From Kiritimatiellia bacterium (GTDB lineage Bacteria; Verrucomicrobiota; Kiritimatiellia; RFP12; UBA1067), in contig JAFSTA010000030.1 in assembly GCA_017450695.1 (NCBI GenBank), forward strand, positions 1 to 42,023: a DNA stretch of 42,023 nt, read 5' to 3'. Shown piece after piece: positions 14,452-23,044 of the stretch. The position numbers and the translations under genes were made by a program. The notes under the pieces are model-generated. The model made no database searches. It was not told the DNA's origin and worked only from the letters and a program-made list of their open reading frames with translations. How positions within the stretch are numbered: position 1 is the first letter of the stretch; each line of letters opens with the position of its first letter.

Positions 14452-15408
14452 ATGAGTTTCGCTTCAGAATCCCTTTGGCGTCGGTTGTGGCGTCGGTTGG
14501 ACACGCGCTTGTGCCTCGTAGTGATCGCGGTTTACGCGGTTGCCGCCCTGTACGGTGAGATCGTGTACCGGTATTACCGCGCCGCCGACAAGACGCCGCC
14601 GTACAACATCGTACACGAGACGGCGCGCTACGTACCGCCCGCGATTACCAGTTGGATTTCTGCCTCCGATTCCGCCAAGCGGACGCAGGCGTTCGCCAAG
14701 TCGCAGGGGGGGGAGAAGCTGCCGTCGTTTCTGTTGGGGAGTGACAACCTGGGGCGCGATGTTTTCCAGAGACTCGTTCAGGGGACGAGGATCGCCTTCC
14801 ACGTCGGCATTATGACTTCGCTGATCGCGATTCCGCTGGGGGTTCTGCTCGGTTGCCTCGGCGGGTATCTGGGCGGGGCCGTCGATAGTTTCGTCTCTTG
14901 GCTCTGCGCGACGGTTGCTTCGATGCCGGGACTTCTCTTCATCCTGGCGATCGCGATGGTGGCGGGGCAGGGGCTTCTGGGGATTTATTTGGGCATCGGG
15001 TTGACGACGTGGGTCAGCGTCTGCCGTAACATTCGCGGCGAGGTGATGAAACATCGCAACCGAACGTATGTGCAGGCGGCGCATGTATTGGGCTATAGCC
15101 GTTTCCGCATCATGTTCCGGCATATCCTTCCGAATGTCATGCACATTGTCCTGATTGCCTTCTCGATCCGTTTCCCCGCGTCGATCTCGACCGAAGTGTT
15201 CATCAGCTTCTTGGGGATTGGTGTGCATGACGACCCCTCCTGGGGAATCATGATCAACAATGCGCGTCTCCGCTTGTGGCAGGGCGTCTGGTGGGAGATG
15301 ACCTTCGTGACGCTGGCGATCTTCCTGCTTGTCTTGGTGTTCAACCATCTTGCGGACGCGTTGCGCGACCTGCTGGATCCCGCCCTGCGCTCGGAGAAGG
15401 GGGAATGA
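14452..15408 (+). CDS. ABC transporter permease, DppC/OppC type
   Basis: Inner-membrane permease of the oligopeptide/nickel importer family, 318 residues. There is an N-terminal membrane segment (LCLVVIAVYAVAALYG), then a periplasmic stretch, then the typical LLGSDNLGRDVFQRLVQGTRI block, five more membrane segments, the ATPase-contact loop AAHVLGYSRFRIMFRHILPN and the C-terminal FLGIGVHDDPSWGIMI. The residues between the first segment and the LGSD block (about 55) are longer than usual. No partner permease, ATPase or solute-binding protein is in the window. The stop overlaps the start of the MATE gene (ATGA). Confidence 0.85.
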   Translation: MSFASESLWRRLWRRLDTRLCLVVIAVYAVAALYGEIVYRYYRAADKTPPYNIVHETARYVPPAITSWISASDSAKRTQAFAKSQGGEKLPSFLLGSDNLGRDVFQRLVQGTRIAFHVGIMTSLIAIPLGVLLGCLGGYLGGAVDSFVSWLCATVASMPGLLFILAIAMVAGQGLLGIYLGIGLTTWVSVCRNIRGEVMKHRNRTYVQAAHVLGYSRFRIMFRHILPNVMHIVLIAFSIRFPASISTEVFISFLGIGVHDDPSWGIMINNARLRLWQGVWWEMTFVTLAIFLLVLVFNHLADALRDLLDPALRSEKGE

Positions 15409-16784
15409 GGAAAGGCGGATACAGGGAAGTCTGGAAAGTCGCGCTCCCCCTGCTGCTGAGTCAGGCGTGTTTCGTCGTGATGCAGTTCTGCGACCGGATC
15501 ATGCTCTCCCGCTTCAGCAGTCAGGCGATCGACGCGGCGCTTTCCGGCGGGATGCTGGCTTTCTGCTTCGTCTGTTTCTTCCAGGCCGTCGCCTCCTACG
15601 CGGGCACGTTCGTCGCGCAATACTCCGGTGCTGGCGACACGCGCAACGCGGTGCTGTCGGCGATCCAGGGATGCTGGCTGGCGATTGTCGGCGTTGTGCC
15701 GATCCTCCTGATGATCCCGCTTGGGAACTGGATTATCTCGATATCCGGTCATCCGGCAGGGGTGGTTGCCTACGAGAAGGAGTATTTCGAAATCCTGATG
15801 CTGGGAGGTTTCCTTTCTCCGTTGAACGGTGCTTTGGGCGGGTACTTCACCAGTACCTTGCGGCTGCGGGTGAACTGGACCGTGAACACGGCGGGTTGTG
15901 CGCTCAATGTCCTCTTGAACTGGGTACTGATTTACGGGCACTGGGGCTTCCCCGTCGGCGGTATCCGTGGCGCGGGGTATGCGACGCTTCTCTCGCAGGG
16001 ATTCATGCTGGCGATATTCCTTGCGGTCTTTTGTTTCGACCGTCATGTGCGGACCGCTTGGCGCGAACTCCGTTTCGTCCGTTTTCTCCGTCCTCGTGCG
16101 CGGCAGCTCGCCGACATTCTCCGCTTCGGTATGCCGAACGGGATTAAGCTCCTGTCGGACATCGGCGCATATACGATATTCGTCCTGTTCACGGGGCGTT
16201 CCGGCGCCGCCTCCTTTACCGCAAGCAACATCGCGTTCTCCATCAACAATCTGGCGTTCGCCCCGCTGCTGGGATTCGGGCTTGCCGCCAGCACCCTGGT
16301 GGCGCGGTATCAGGGTGCGGGCGATCCCGACACGGCGATGCGCACGGGAAACCGGACGCTCCTGCTGAGTCTTTTCTACATGATCGCGGTCGGCGTCACC
16401 TTCGTCTGCATGGCGAGATTCTACTTCGCGCTCTTCCTCACGGACGATCCGATCGTCACCTTCGACGAGGTGTTTGCCGTCGGGCGTCCCATGCTTATCA
16501 TCATGGCGGCCTGGGGCATCTTCGACACGGTGAACATCGTGATCGAACAGGCGCTGGCGGGAGCGGGCGACACGCGCTTCGTCATGGTGTATGTCTTGAT
16601 TACCAATTGGCTTCTTTTTATTCCCGGCGCGGCGATGCTCGTGTACTGGAATTTTGGTATCTTGGCACTGTGGTTCTGGATGGCGATTTATGTGGTGATC
16701 GCGTCGGCGGGGCTGTGGATTCGTTGGGTACGCGGGGCTTGGAAATCGAACAGCCTGATTGCCTCCGCGAAAAGAACGAACTGA
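15405..16784 (+). CDS. MATE-family efflux transporter
   Basis: A multidrug and toxin extrusion exporter (cation-coupled antiporter), 459 residues with about 12 membrane segments. The N-terminal half begins VALPLLLSQACFVVMQFCDR with the family's D-x-x-M pattern. AGTFVAQYSGAGDTRNAV and, in the second half, ASTLVARYQGAGDPDTAM are the two matching A-Q-x-x-G-A-G repeats of the pseudo-twofold MATE fold. ATG 15405 overlaps the permease stop, which indicates translational coupling. The substrate is unknown. Confidence 0.87.
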   Translation: MRKGGYREVWKVALPLLLSQACFVVMQFCDRIMLSRFSSQAIDAALSGGMLAFCFVCFFQAVASYAGTFVAQYSGAGDTRNAVLSAIQGCWLAIVGVVPILLMIPLGNWIISISGHPAGVVAYEKEYFEILMLGGFLSPLNGALGGYFTSTLRLRVNWTVNTAGCALNVLLNWVLIYGHWGFPVGGIRGAGYATLLSQGFMLAIFLAVFCFDRHVRTAWRELRFVRFLRPRARQLADILRFGMPNGIKLLSDIGAYTIFVLFTGRSGAASFTASNIAFSINNLAFAPLLGFGLAASTLVARYQGAGDPDTAMRTGNRTLLLSLFYMIAVGVTFVCMARFYFALFLTDDPIVTFDEVFAVGRPMLIIMAAWGIFDTVNIVIEQALAGAGDTRFVMVYVLITNWLLFIPGAAMLVYWNFGILALWFWMAIYVVIASAGLWIRWVRGAWKSNSLIASAKRTN

Positions 16785-16799
16785 AAAGGAGAACTCAGA

Positions 16800-17834
16800 A
16801 TGAACGAGGAGAAAATGCTGGAAAATGGCTATTGCACGAGATTCCATTGGCATCTGTTCGCGGCCGTGCTCTTTCCCGCGACGATGCTCTACCTCTTCCG
16901 AATCCTTCCGATGACTCGGTTGCCCAAGGTGGGTGTTCATGCCCAATTCCTCCTGCGCATGACAGGTGTGATTCTCTTCGCCGGATGCCTCGCGCTGGGG
17001 GCCTGCACCAGTCGTCTTTCCGCGCATATCCGTCGCGGGATTTGCGCTTCCGTTGCTTCCTGGTTTATTGTAACGGCAGGCTTTGCGTTGAACATACCGT
17101 ATGCGATCTATTTTTCCATCGCAGCCGTGTTGTACGCCTCGTGCGAGTTTGCCCTGTCAGCGATCCTGCCGAACGAGAAACGCCCTCGCTCGTTGGCGGA
17201 AGAGTGTGCGTACCGTTGCCTAATCGCGATTGTCGGAGGCGTGGTGATCTTGGTTCTCTTTCTGCTGGCGATGTGGACGTTCCCCGGGGGCGGGTACAAT
17301 CCTTGTACCAGTATGCTGAGTAAGTTGGGGCGCGTTTCCCTCAAGGGTGTTCTGTATCCGACCTGCTACTACTTTTTCACAGCCAGTCTCACCTTCTGCG
17401 CGTTCGTCGTATTCCGTGTCTATCCCGCGCTCGTGCAGTTCCTCGTTTCGCCGAAAGTCCGCAAGGTCGCGCTCATTTTCGGTACGGTCAATGTCGCGGG
17501 GCTTTTAACCATAGCCTGGGTGCCGGAGGGAACGGTCGGGTGGGTTCATAACCTCGGATGCCAGATGGCGGTCAGCGGAGGCGCGTTGATCTTTCTCCTG
17601 TTGGCCTTCCGGCGTCTGAATCCGGAAATGTCTTTCGCGATGCGTTGGGGATGGGTGATCGCAGGATTCACCATTGTCGGTATCTTCTGCGTTTTCCTGT
17701 TCTGCCATTCCATGAAATGGTTGCCGTTCTCCCCCTACGTGCCGACTTTCCAGAAGCTGATCATCATCACCTTCGCGCTGTACCTCAACTCCTACGCCCT
17801 CTATGGTCTCCGCCGTTTCCGCCGTGAGCGCTAA
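16800..17834 (+). CDS. DUF998-like integral membrane protein
   Basis: A 344-residue membrane protein with about nine hydrophobic segments. The second half carries the pattern I associate with DUF998: GGGYNPCTSMLSKLGRVSLK after a first transmembrane helix, then WVPEGTVGWVHNLGCQMAV with a polar NLG/H motif. The first 110 residues (three segments, with a cysteine-containing ALGACTSRLS) are an extra N-terminal part. AGGAG eight bases ahead of the ATG and the 15-base gap to the MATE gene place it in the same operon. The function is unknown. Confidence 0.6.
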   Translation: MNEEKMLENGYCTRFHWHLFAAVLFPATMLYLFRILPMTRLPKVGVHAQFLLRMTGVILFAGCLALGACTSRLSAHIRRGICASVASWFIVTAGFALNIPYAIYFSIAAVLYASCEFALSAILPNEKRPRSLAEECAYRCLIAIVGGVVILVLFLLAMWTFPGGGYNPCTSMLSKLGRVSLKGVLYPTCYYFFTASLTFCAFVVFRVYPALVQFLVSPKVRKVALIFGTVNVAGLLTIAWVPEGTVGWVHNLGCQMAVSGGALIFLLLAFRRLNPEMSFAMRWGWVIAGFTIVGIFCVFLFCHSMKWLPFSPYVPTFQKLIIITFALYLNSYALYGLRRFRRER

Positions 17835-17864
17835 GTGGATCGTCGCCTATGTTGTGTGTCGTAG

Positions 17865-17914
17865 AATCGAGTGCGACCGAATGCTGTCGAGTGTTATCGA
17901 ATGTTGTCGAGCGC
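17865..17914. repeat. 10-bp tandem repeat (NNYCGARYGY), five units
   Basis: Successive decamers are AATCGAGTGC, GACCGAATGC, TGTCGAGTGT, TATCGAATGT and TGTCGAGCGC. The core YCGARYG is kept at exact 10-base spacing. A second tract of four units, on the other strand, is at 28274-28313. It lies between two converging operons. Confidence 0.85.
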
Positions 17915-17935
17915 GAAAAAGCAAGCGTGCGGCTT

Positions 17936-17964
17936 TCCCGAAAAACTAGCCTAATACGGGCTAG
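17936..17964 (-). terminator. Intrinsic terminator of the double-domain ABC permease gene
   Basis: On the minus strand the stop codon lies within CTAGCC, a seven-base loop and GGCTAG follow, and a run of five T residues (17941-17945) comes next. A six-base-pair stem with a T-run is a plausible rho-independent terminator overlapping the gene end. Confidence 0.6.
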
Positions 17965-19676
17965 GCACGGAAAAGGGCACCTAGTTTCTTGCCGAGGAGG
18001 ATGGAGCTGCAGACCAGCGTGACGATCAGGAAGGACATCGCCCAGACACCGAGGGCGGTGGCGAGGTAACGTCCCGTGCCGACGAGCTGGAAAAGTTCAA
18101 AGATTGTTTTCGTGATCGGATAGTATTGCATCTTCTGCGCGAGCATCAGGCTGTCGGATACCTCCAGCATGCTGAACGCGAAGACGAGGAGCGTTCCCGC
18201 CACGAGGTTGGCGGCGATCAACGGCATGGTGACGCGGCGCAGAGTGACACGCGGCGGTGCTCCGAGACTGGCTGCCGCCTCCTCCAGTGAAATGGATGTC
18301 TGTTGAAGCCCCGCTACAGCCGCGCGAACCATGTAAGGGAGGCGGCGCACGGCGTAGGCGATCACCAGGAAGAGCGTCGGGTTTACGCGCACATCAACCA
18401 GTGAGGCGAGGGCAGGGGACGCCTTCACCAACGGCAATCCCGCCAGCCAGGTCGAGACTGCGATGAACCCGAACGCCATCACCAGCCCCGGCACGGCGAG
18501 GGGGATCATCGAGAGTGAATCGAGAATCTGGCGTCCCCGTACCTTGGAGCGAACGACAACCCATGCGACGCCGATGCCGAGCAGGATGTTGGCGACGACC
18601 GCGAGCGAGGAAAAGACGAGACTGTTGCGGATGGCGGAGATCGTCATGCCGTGACCGAGCGCCTCCGTATAGTTCGCGGTCGTGAATGCTTGCGGGAATA
18701 CGGACTGGTACCAGGATCCGGGACGGGAGAAACTGGTGAGGATCACACCGATGTGCGGAAGCAGGGCAAAGAAAACCACGAGCAGGAACGGCAGCAAAAC
18801 GAGCAAGCCTTTCAACCCTTTCGCCTGTTTCGGTACGTGGGGAGAGGTTGCCTTTGACTGCATCGCGTATGTCCGTCCACCCAGCAGCCATTTGCTCATC
18901 GCGTAGAGCAGTACGCTGGCGGTCAGCACGACGGTGACGAGCGCGTATGGGAAGGGACTGGCGCTGATTTCCTTCAGTTCGTCATAAACCTGAACGGCTG
19001 CGCACCGGGTGTAACTCATGATGAGCGGCGTGCCTAGTTCCGTGAAACAGGCGATAAAGACGAGCGTGCAACCGGCGAAGAGTCCCGGAGCCAACAGCGG
19101 GAGGGTGATGCGGCGGAAGCGGGTCCATCCGTCCGCGCCGAGATTCTGCGCAGCCTCGTCCAGCGCGGGGTCGATATTGGCGAGGGCGGCGGAGACGTTC
19201 AGGTAAATAATCGGATAAAAGCAGAGCGCTTGAAGCGTGATGACGCCAAGGTAACGGTGTAGGCCGAGCCAATCGATCGGTCCGCAGTGGAGCAGGGCGT
19301 TGATCGCCCCGTAAGGTCCGAACATCTGCATCACGCCGATCGCGCCGACAAAAGGCGGCAACACCATCGGCACGAGCACGAGGGCGGAGAAGACCTTTTG
19401 CCCGGGGAAGGAGTAGTTGTAGGCGAGCCAGGCCAGCGGGATGGAAAAGAGGCAGGCGAGCAAGGTGGAGCCGAGTGCGATCTTCAGGCTGTTGAAGAGC
19501 CCCTCACTGTAGATGGCATTTTGAAAGACACCTAGAAGATACTGGCAGGTGAAATGGCCATCCACAAAGAACCCGCCGCTGATCACGGTCACAATCGGCC
19601 AGACCAGCATCGTTCCCAAAATGGATGCCATGAGCAAAAACAAAATCCAGGCTGTTTTATTCGGCAACATACGCAC
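17961..19676 (-). CDS. ABC transporter permease with two fused domains, FbpB/ThiP-like
   Basis: A 571-residue permease with about 12 membrane segments made of two BPD_transp_1 domains. Each has an ATPase-contact loop: DEAAQNLGADGWTRFRRITL in the first half and LEEAAASLGAPPRVTLRRVT in the second. This architecture is typical of importers for ferric iron, thiamine, sulfate or 2-aminoethylphosphonate. No ATPase or binding protein adjoins it, so the substrate cannot be given. The start is GTG 19676 or ATG 19670, neither with a clear ribosome-binding site. A promoter lies at 19703-19732 and a terminator overlaps the stop, so it is probably transcribed alone. Confidence 0.85.
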   Translation of the reverse strand: MRMLPNKTAWILFLLMASILGTMLVWPIVTVISGGFFVDGHFTCQYLLGVFQNAIYSEGLFNSLKIALGSTLLACLFSIPLAWLAYNYSFPGQKVFSALVLVPMVLPPFVGAIGVMQMFGPYGAINALLHCGPIDWLGLHRYLGVITLQALCFYPIIYLNVSAALANIDPALDEAAQNLGADGWTRFRRITLPLLAPGLFAGCTLVFIACFTELGTPLIMSYTRCAAVQVYDELKEISASPFPYALVTVVLTASVLLYAMSKWLLGGRTYAMQSKATSPHVPKQAKGLKGLLVLLPFLLVVFFALLPHIGVILTSFSRPGSWYQSVFPQAFTTANYTEALGHGMTISAIRNSLVFSSLAVVANILLGIGVAWVVVRSKVRGRQILDSLSMIPLAVPGLVMAFGFIAVSTWLAGLPLVKASPALASLVDVRVNPTLFLVIAYAVRRLPYMVRAAVAGLQQTSISLEEAAASLGAPPRVTLRRVTMPLIAANLVAGTLLVFAFSMLEVSDSLMLAQKMQYYPITKTIFELFQLVGTGRYLATALGVWAMSFLIVTLVCSSILLGKKLGALFRA

Positions 19677-19702
19677 ACCCGTTTCAAAATCAAGACGCCG
19701 CT

Positions 19703-19732
19703 ATTCTACTTTCCCGAAAGAACAACCGTCAA
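19703..19732 (-). promoter_or_regulatory. Candidate promoter of the double-domain permease
   Basis: On the minus strand TTGACG (19727-19732), an 18-base spacer and TAGAAT (19703-19708). The predicted start near 19696 gives a leader of 20-26 bases. Confidence 0.5.
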
Positions 19733-19773
19733 GAAGAAAGGCAGTTGGGGTGGCGGTTGTCGGGGTCAGGGTT

Positions 19774-19854
19774 CTAGTAGTCTAGGATTCTAGTCATTCT
19801 AGAAGGTGCGCAGGACCTAACGACCTAACCACCTAACTACCGAACTACCCAACC
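19774..19854. repeat. CTAG words followed by octamer tract
   Basis: Four CTAG tetramers lie at 19774, 19782, 19790 and 19799. The minus strand reads CTAGAATGA, CTAGAATC, CTAGACTA, CTAGAACC. An octamer tract follows at 19819-19854 (AACGACCT, AACCACCT, AACTACCG, AACTACCC, AACC). The same pair of elements occurs at 25284-25352. It lies between the GH29 stop and the permease promoter. Confidence 0.8.
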
Positions 19855-19860
19855 TTGCAC

Positions 19861-22194
19861 TTATGGGCAAGCGGGTGGAACCCAGAAATCGGATTTCTGC
19901 AACTGCAGTTTCTCGATGAGGTCGAACCAGCGTCCGATCTTGTCGATCTTGTCGTGGTCGTAGAAGTTGTTGGTGCCGACGGTGAACTTCGCGCCCATCT
20001 CCTTCGCTAACTGGAGGAATCGGAGGTTGGGGAAGGGGGAGCCGGCCTGAATCTCAATGCCGATTCCCTTTTTCACCGCCTTCGCGATAATCTGCTTCAT
20101 GCGCTCTTCCGTCCAGAGCTTGTCGTACTGGTCGGCGATGCAGGCGGGCAGATAGGTCGGGTTGGCGAGAATGGAAATCGGTTCGTCGAGAATCTGGAGG
20201 TTGTGTGCCATGTACCGTTCCATCCACTGTTCCGCATCCTCGATCTTGACCTCCGGCAACCAGAGCCGTTGCGGTTTGCCTTCCTTGTTCACGCCCATGA
20301 TCATCGTGTCGGCGAGAACATAGTCCAGCCGCTTGAGGACCGCTTCGTCGATCTGCTTGTACCAGTCGCGGTCGTTGACCTGGATTCCCACCGGCAGTTT
20401 GCGGCCGTTGTCCATTTCCACGGACTTGCACCGGTCGATGAAGGCGGAGAGTTTCTCGTTGTCGCTCAAAGGCCATTCGCGCCCGTGGTTTTCGAGCACG
20501 CCGCCGTCGATTCCGCTGAGCGAGATACGTGAGACGGCTTTTTCGGGCGTCATGTTGTTGCGTATGTGTTGGTGGTAATCGACCAGCGTGATTCCGCGCT
20601 TGCGAAGTTTCTGCACCTCCGCATAGAACTCCGGCGTCTGCGGATAGAGCCAGGGTGCCTTCAGGCGGAACGGTGCCTGGTACCGCAGGGCGATGACCGT
20701 TACGGTCTCTTCCAGATCGGAGGCGGGGACGCGGAGCGTGACCTGCGCGTCTTGTTGCGTGAAGACAACCGGTTTTCCCGTACTCAGGATTTGGGCGGAT
20801 TGGATCGGGGAGGCGATTCCGTCGATCGTGACTTCCCCCGTACCCGGCCAATCGAAGAGGTGGTAATAGAGCGTGGAGGTCGCTTCCTGCAGCGTGAGGC
20901 GGCCGTGTTGCAGGGTTCCGAGCGGACTGCGCGTCGTGCCGTAGATGGAGTTCCCGTTCTTGTCCAGCCATCTTCCCATTGTCGCAAGACTCTCCGAGTC
21001 CCATGCGGGGAGGTTCCCGTCTCCGGTCGGGCCGAGGTTGAAGTCGGTGTTGCCGCCAGCCGCCGCGCAGTTCACCATCATCTGGACAACCTGGAGCGGG
21101 GTGAGGATGCACTTCGGGTTCTCGTTCCGGTTCCAGCCGAAGCTGTTCCCGAATCCGCGCCACATCGCCCACGGACGGGACTTATCTACATTGGCGAAAT
21201 ATTCGACGTGGCGCAGGTCGCCGTAGGTTCCCCAGGCGGTGGAAAGCCCGTCCTTCGCCCCGCCGAGACGGTCGTTCGAGACAACGGTTTGTCCGCGTGC
21301 AGCGGCTTGGTTGTAATAGTAGGCAAGCACCTCGCGGGAACGCCAATAAACGTAGGAATGACTCCAATCGCCGTCGAAATACAGCAGATCGGGGTGGTAC
21401 TGGTCGATCAGTTCCTTGATCTGCGGGATGATGTAATCATCCACGTATTCGAGCTTGCCGTCCCCGTCAATATCCACCAACGGTTTGCATCCCTTGTAGT
21501 CGCGGATGTCTCCTTTTCCCGTGTAGTGCGGATTAAACCACTCATACCAGGAGAAGTAGAACCCGACGCGCAGCCCGTGCTTGCGGGCGGCTTCGCAGAT
21601 TTCCTTCGCAAGGTCGCGGTGTGGTCCCATCTTAACGCTGTTCCGGTCTGTCGTGGTAGTATTGAAAATACAGAACCCCTCATGGTGCTTGGAGGTGACG
21701 AGAAAGTACTTGCCGCCCGCGTCCTTGACCTGCTTCATCAGTTTGTCTGAATTGAAATCGCGTGTCCAGAAGCCGATCTTTTTTCCGAGCGTGCGGTCGT
21801 ACGCGCCGTCGATGAAGGCATCGTAAGGTTGATCGCCGAAATGCTCCTTGTGGTACTCCCGGACTTCCGGGTAGGCGGTCATCCATTGCCAGTACCATTC
21901 GGCGTACCCGATTCCGTAAGGCTTATCGACGCGTTTCGTCCAACCGGGCACCGAGTAGATTCCCCAGTGGGCGGTCACGCCGATCCGGTCGTGCAGATAC
22001 CAGTCAGGAATCTTGTGCGTGACAAGCGACGCCCACTGTGCGCGGAAAGGACCACGGTTGATCGTCTCCGCCAGGAGCGGATGCAATGTGCCTTCGGGCG
22101 GGTCTTCCGTCGGCAGCTTGGAAGGGTCGGAAAAGGAGTTAAGCGCGGTCAACGTGGACGCGCAGAGGAGTGTGATGAAGGGAATGTGTTTCAT
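19861..22194 (-). CDS. Secreted alpha-L-fucosidase (GH29) fused to a PHP-like domain
   Basis: A 777-residue protein with a signal peptide (1-19). Residues 45-505 are GH29: HWGIYSVPGW, VTSKHHEGFCIFNT (H170-H171), GFYFSWYEWF, and the probable nucleophile D274 in LLYFDGDW. A beta-sandwich (about 415-505) closes it. Residues 520-777 resemble a PHP/amidohydrolase-type metal enzyme: LVDYHQHIRNNMTPEKAV with H541-x-H543, and further on GIGIEIQAG and FTVGTNNF. Removal of terminal fucose from host or plant glycans is the expected first activity. The second domain's role is unknown. Its ATG overlaps the stop of the HpaI-type aldolase, suggesting a joint sugar-degradation operon. Confidence 0.82.
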   Translation of the reverse strand: MKHIPFITLLCASTLTALNSFSDPSKLPTEDPPEGTLHPLLAETINRGPFRAQWASLVTHKIPDWYLHDRIGVTAHWGIYSVPGWTKRVDKPYGIGYAEWYWQWMTAYPEVREYHKEHFGDQPYDAFIDGAYDRTLGKKIGFWTRDFNSDKLMKQVKDAGGKYFLVTSKHHEGFCIFNTTTTDRNSVKMGPHRDLAKEICEAARKHGLRVGFYFSWYEWFNPHYTGKGDIRDYKGCKPLVDIDGDGKLEYVDDYIIPQIKELIDQYHPDLLYFDGDWSHSYVYWRSREVLAYYYNQAAARGQTVVSNDRLGGAKDGLSTAWGTYGDLRHVEYFANVDKSRPWAMWRGFGNSFGWNRNENPKCILTPLQVVQMMVNCAAAGGNTDFNLGPTGDGNLPAWDSESLATMGRWLDKNGNSIYGTTRSPLGTLQHGRLTLQEATSTLYYHLFDWPGTGEVTIDGIASPIQSAQILSTGKPVVFTQQDAQVTLRVPASDLEETVTVIALRYQAPFRLKAPWLYPQTPEFYAEVQKLRKRGITLVDYHQHIRNNMTPEKAVSRISLSGIDGGVLENHGREWPLSDNEKLSAFIDRCKSVEMDNGRKLPVGIQVNDRDWYKQIDEAVLKRLDYVLADTMIMGVNKEGKPQRLWLPEVKIEDAEQWMERYMAHNLQILDEPISILANPTYLPACIADQYDKLWTEERMKQIIAKAVKKGIGIEIQAGSPFPNLRFLQLAKEMGAKFTVGTNNFYDHDKIDKIGRWFDLIEKLQLQKSDFWVPPACP

Positions 22195-22988
22195 TCAGGT
22201 TTCCTTAGGTTCTTCAGGGTGGTGCAGGTTTCGCGGCAGACGGTGGAGAAGAGTCCCACGTCAACCGAGTAGGCGATGTACTGGCATCCCGCCTCAATCC
22301 AGCGGGCGGCCTGCTCCGGCGTGTCCGCGAAGATGCCGACCGCCTTTTTCTTCGTCTTTGCGAGTGCAATCAGTTTGCGGATTTCCTGGATGACCTTCGG
22401 GTGATCGACCTGTCCGGGAAGTCCGAGCCGCTGCGAGAGGTCGTAGGGACCGATGAACAGGACATCGACGCCTTTCGTCTCGATGAACTGGCGGTAGGTC
22501 TCCAGCTTCGTATCCTCCAGTTGCAGGATCACCAGAGACTGGTTCGCCTCGCGGAAATAGGCCGCTCGATCCTTCTGGGAGAACTCGGCTGCTCGTACGA
22601 AACGACAGACGCCGCGATGTCCGTCCGGCGCGAACTTGGCGCAATCAACGGCACGGTTCGCCATTTCGGCGGAATCGACTTGCGGAACCTGGATTCCCTT
22701 CGCCCCCAGGTCCAGCGAGTGCCCGATCTCCTCCTCGCTCGCGTTGCGCACGCGGACGATCGGGAGCATTCCCGTCGATTCGGCGGCGAGCACCAGACCG
22801 GAGAGGGATTCAAAACTCACGGGGCCGTGTTCACGGTCTAGAATGCAGAAATCGAATCCCGCGTGACCGAGACATTCGATCCATTCGGGGGTTGTCGCCT
22901 TGCAGAAAACGCCGAAGACAGCCTCTCCTTTTGCCAACTTCTTGCGAAATGTCTGCGGCAACTTGCCGCCGTTCACACCTTTATTCAT
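22191..22988 (-). CDS. HpcH/HpaI-family aldolase (2-keto-3-deoxy-acid type)
   Basis: A class II, metal-dependent pyruvate aldolase of 265 residues. Seen in the sequence are CILDREHGPVSFESL (the expected D-x-E-H-x-P near the N-terminus), GAKGIQVPQVDSAEMA, VILQLEDTK with the metal-ligand glutamate, and FIGPYDLSQRLGLPGQVDHP with the metal-ligand aspartate. It is likely to cleave a 2-keto-3-deoxy sugar acid, such as one from fucose or glucarate breakdown, to pyruvate and an aldehyde. The start is ATG 22988, with GGAAGGG upstream. The open frame further upstream only translates octamer repeat and a REP-like palindrome. The stop overlaps the start of the GH29 gene. Confidence 0.85.
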   Translation of the reverse strand: MNKGVNGGKLPQTFRKKLAKGEAVFGVFCKATTPEWIECLGHAGFDFCILDREHGPVSFESLSGLVLAAESTGMLPIVRVRNASEEEIGHSLDLGAKGIQVPQVDSAEMANRAVDCAKFAPDGHRGVCRFVRAAEFSQKDRAAYFREANQSLVILQLEDTKLETYRQFIETKGVDVLFIGPYDLSQRLGLPGQVDHPKVIQEIRKLIALAKTKKKAVGIFADTPEQAARWIEAGCQYIAYSVDVGLFSTVCRETCTTLKNLRKPE

Positions 22989-23024
22989 TGTTTTCCCTTC
23001 CTGTTTTGGCTGGTTCAGCATTTC

Positions 23025-23044
23025 GGTCGCGACGGGGCGCGACC
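23025..23044. repeat. REP-like palindrome GGTCGCGAC / GCGCGACC
   Basis: GGTCGCG and CGCGACC are inverted arms around a short centre. It is the same family as 39463-39483 and 40592-40626, in reverse. It lies directly between the aldolase ribosome-binding region and the long octamer tract. Confidence 0.7.

Noticed and set aside
15093-17027. Open frame of about 640 codons on the minus strand
   Set aside because: Composition is dominated by R, H, E and Q, and it mirrors the permease, MATE and DUF998-like genes on the plus strand. No domain is visible.
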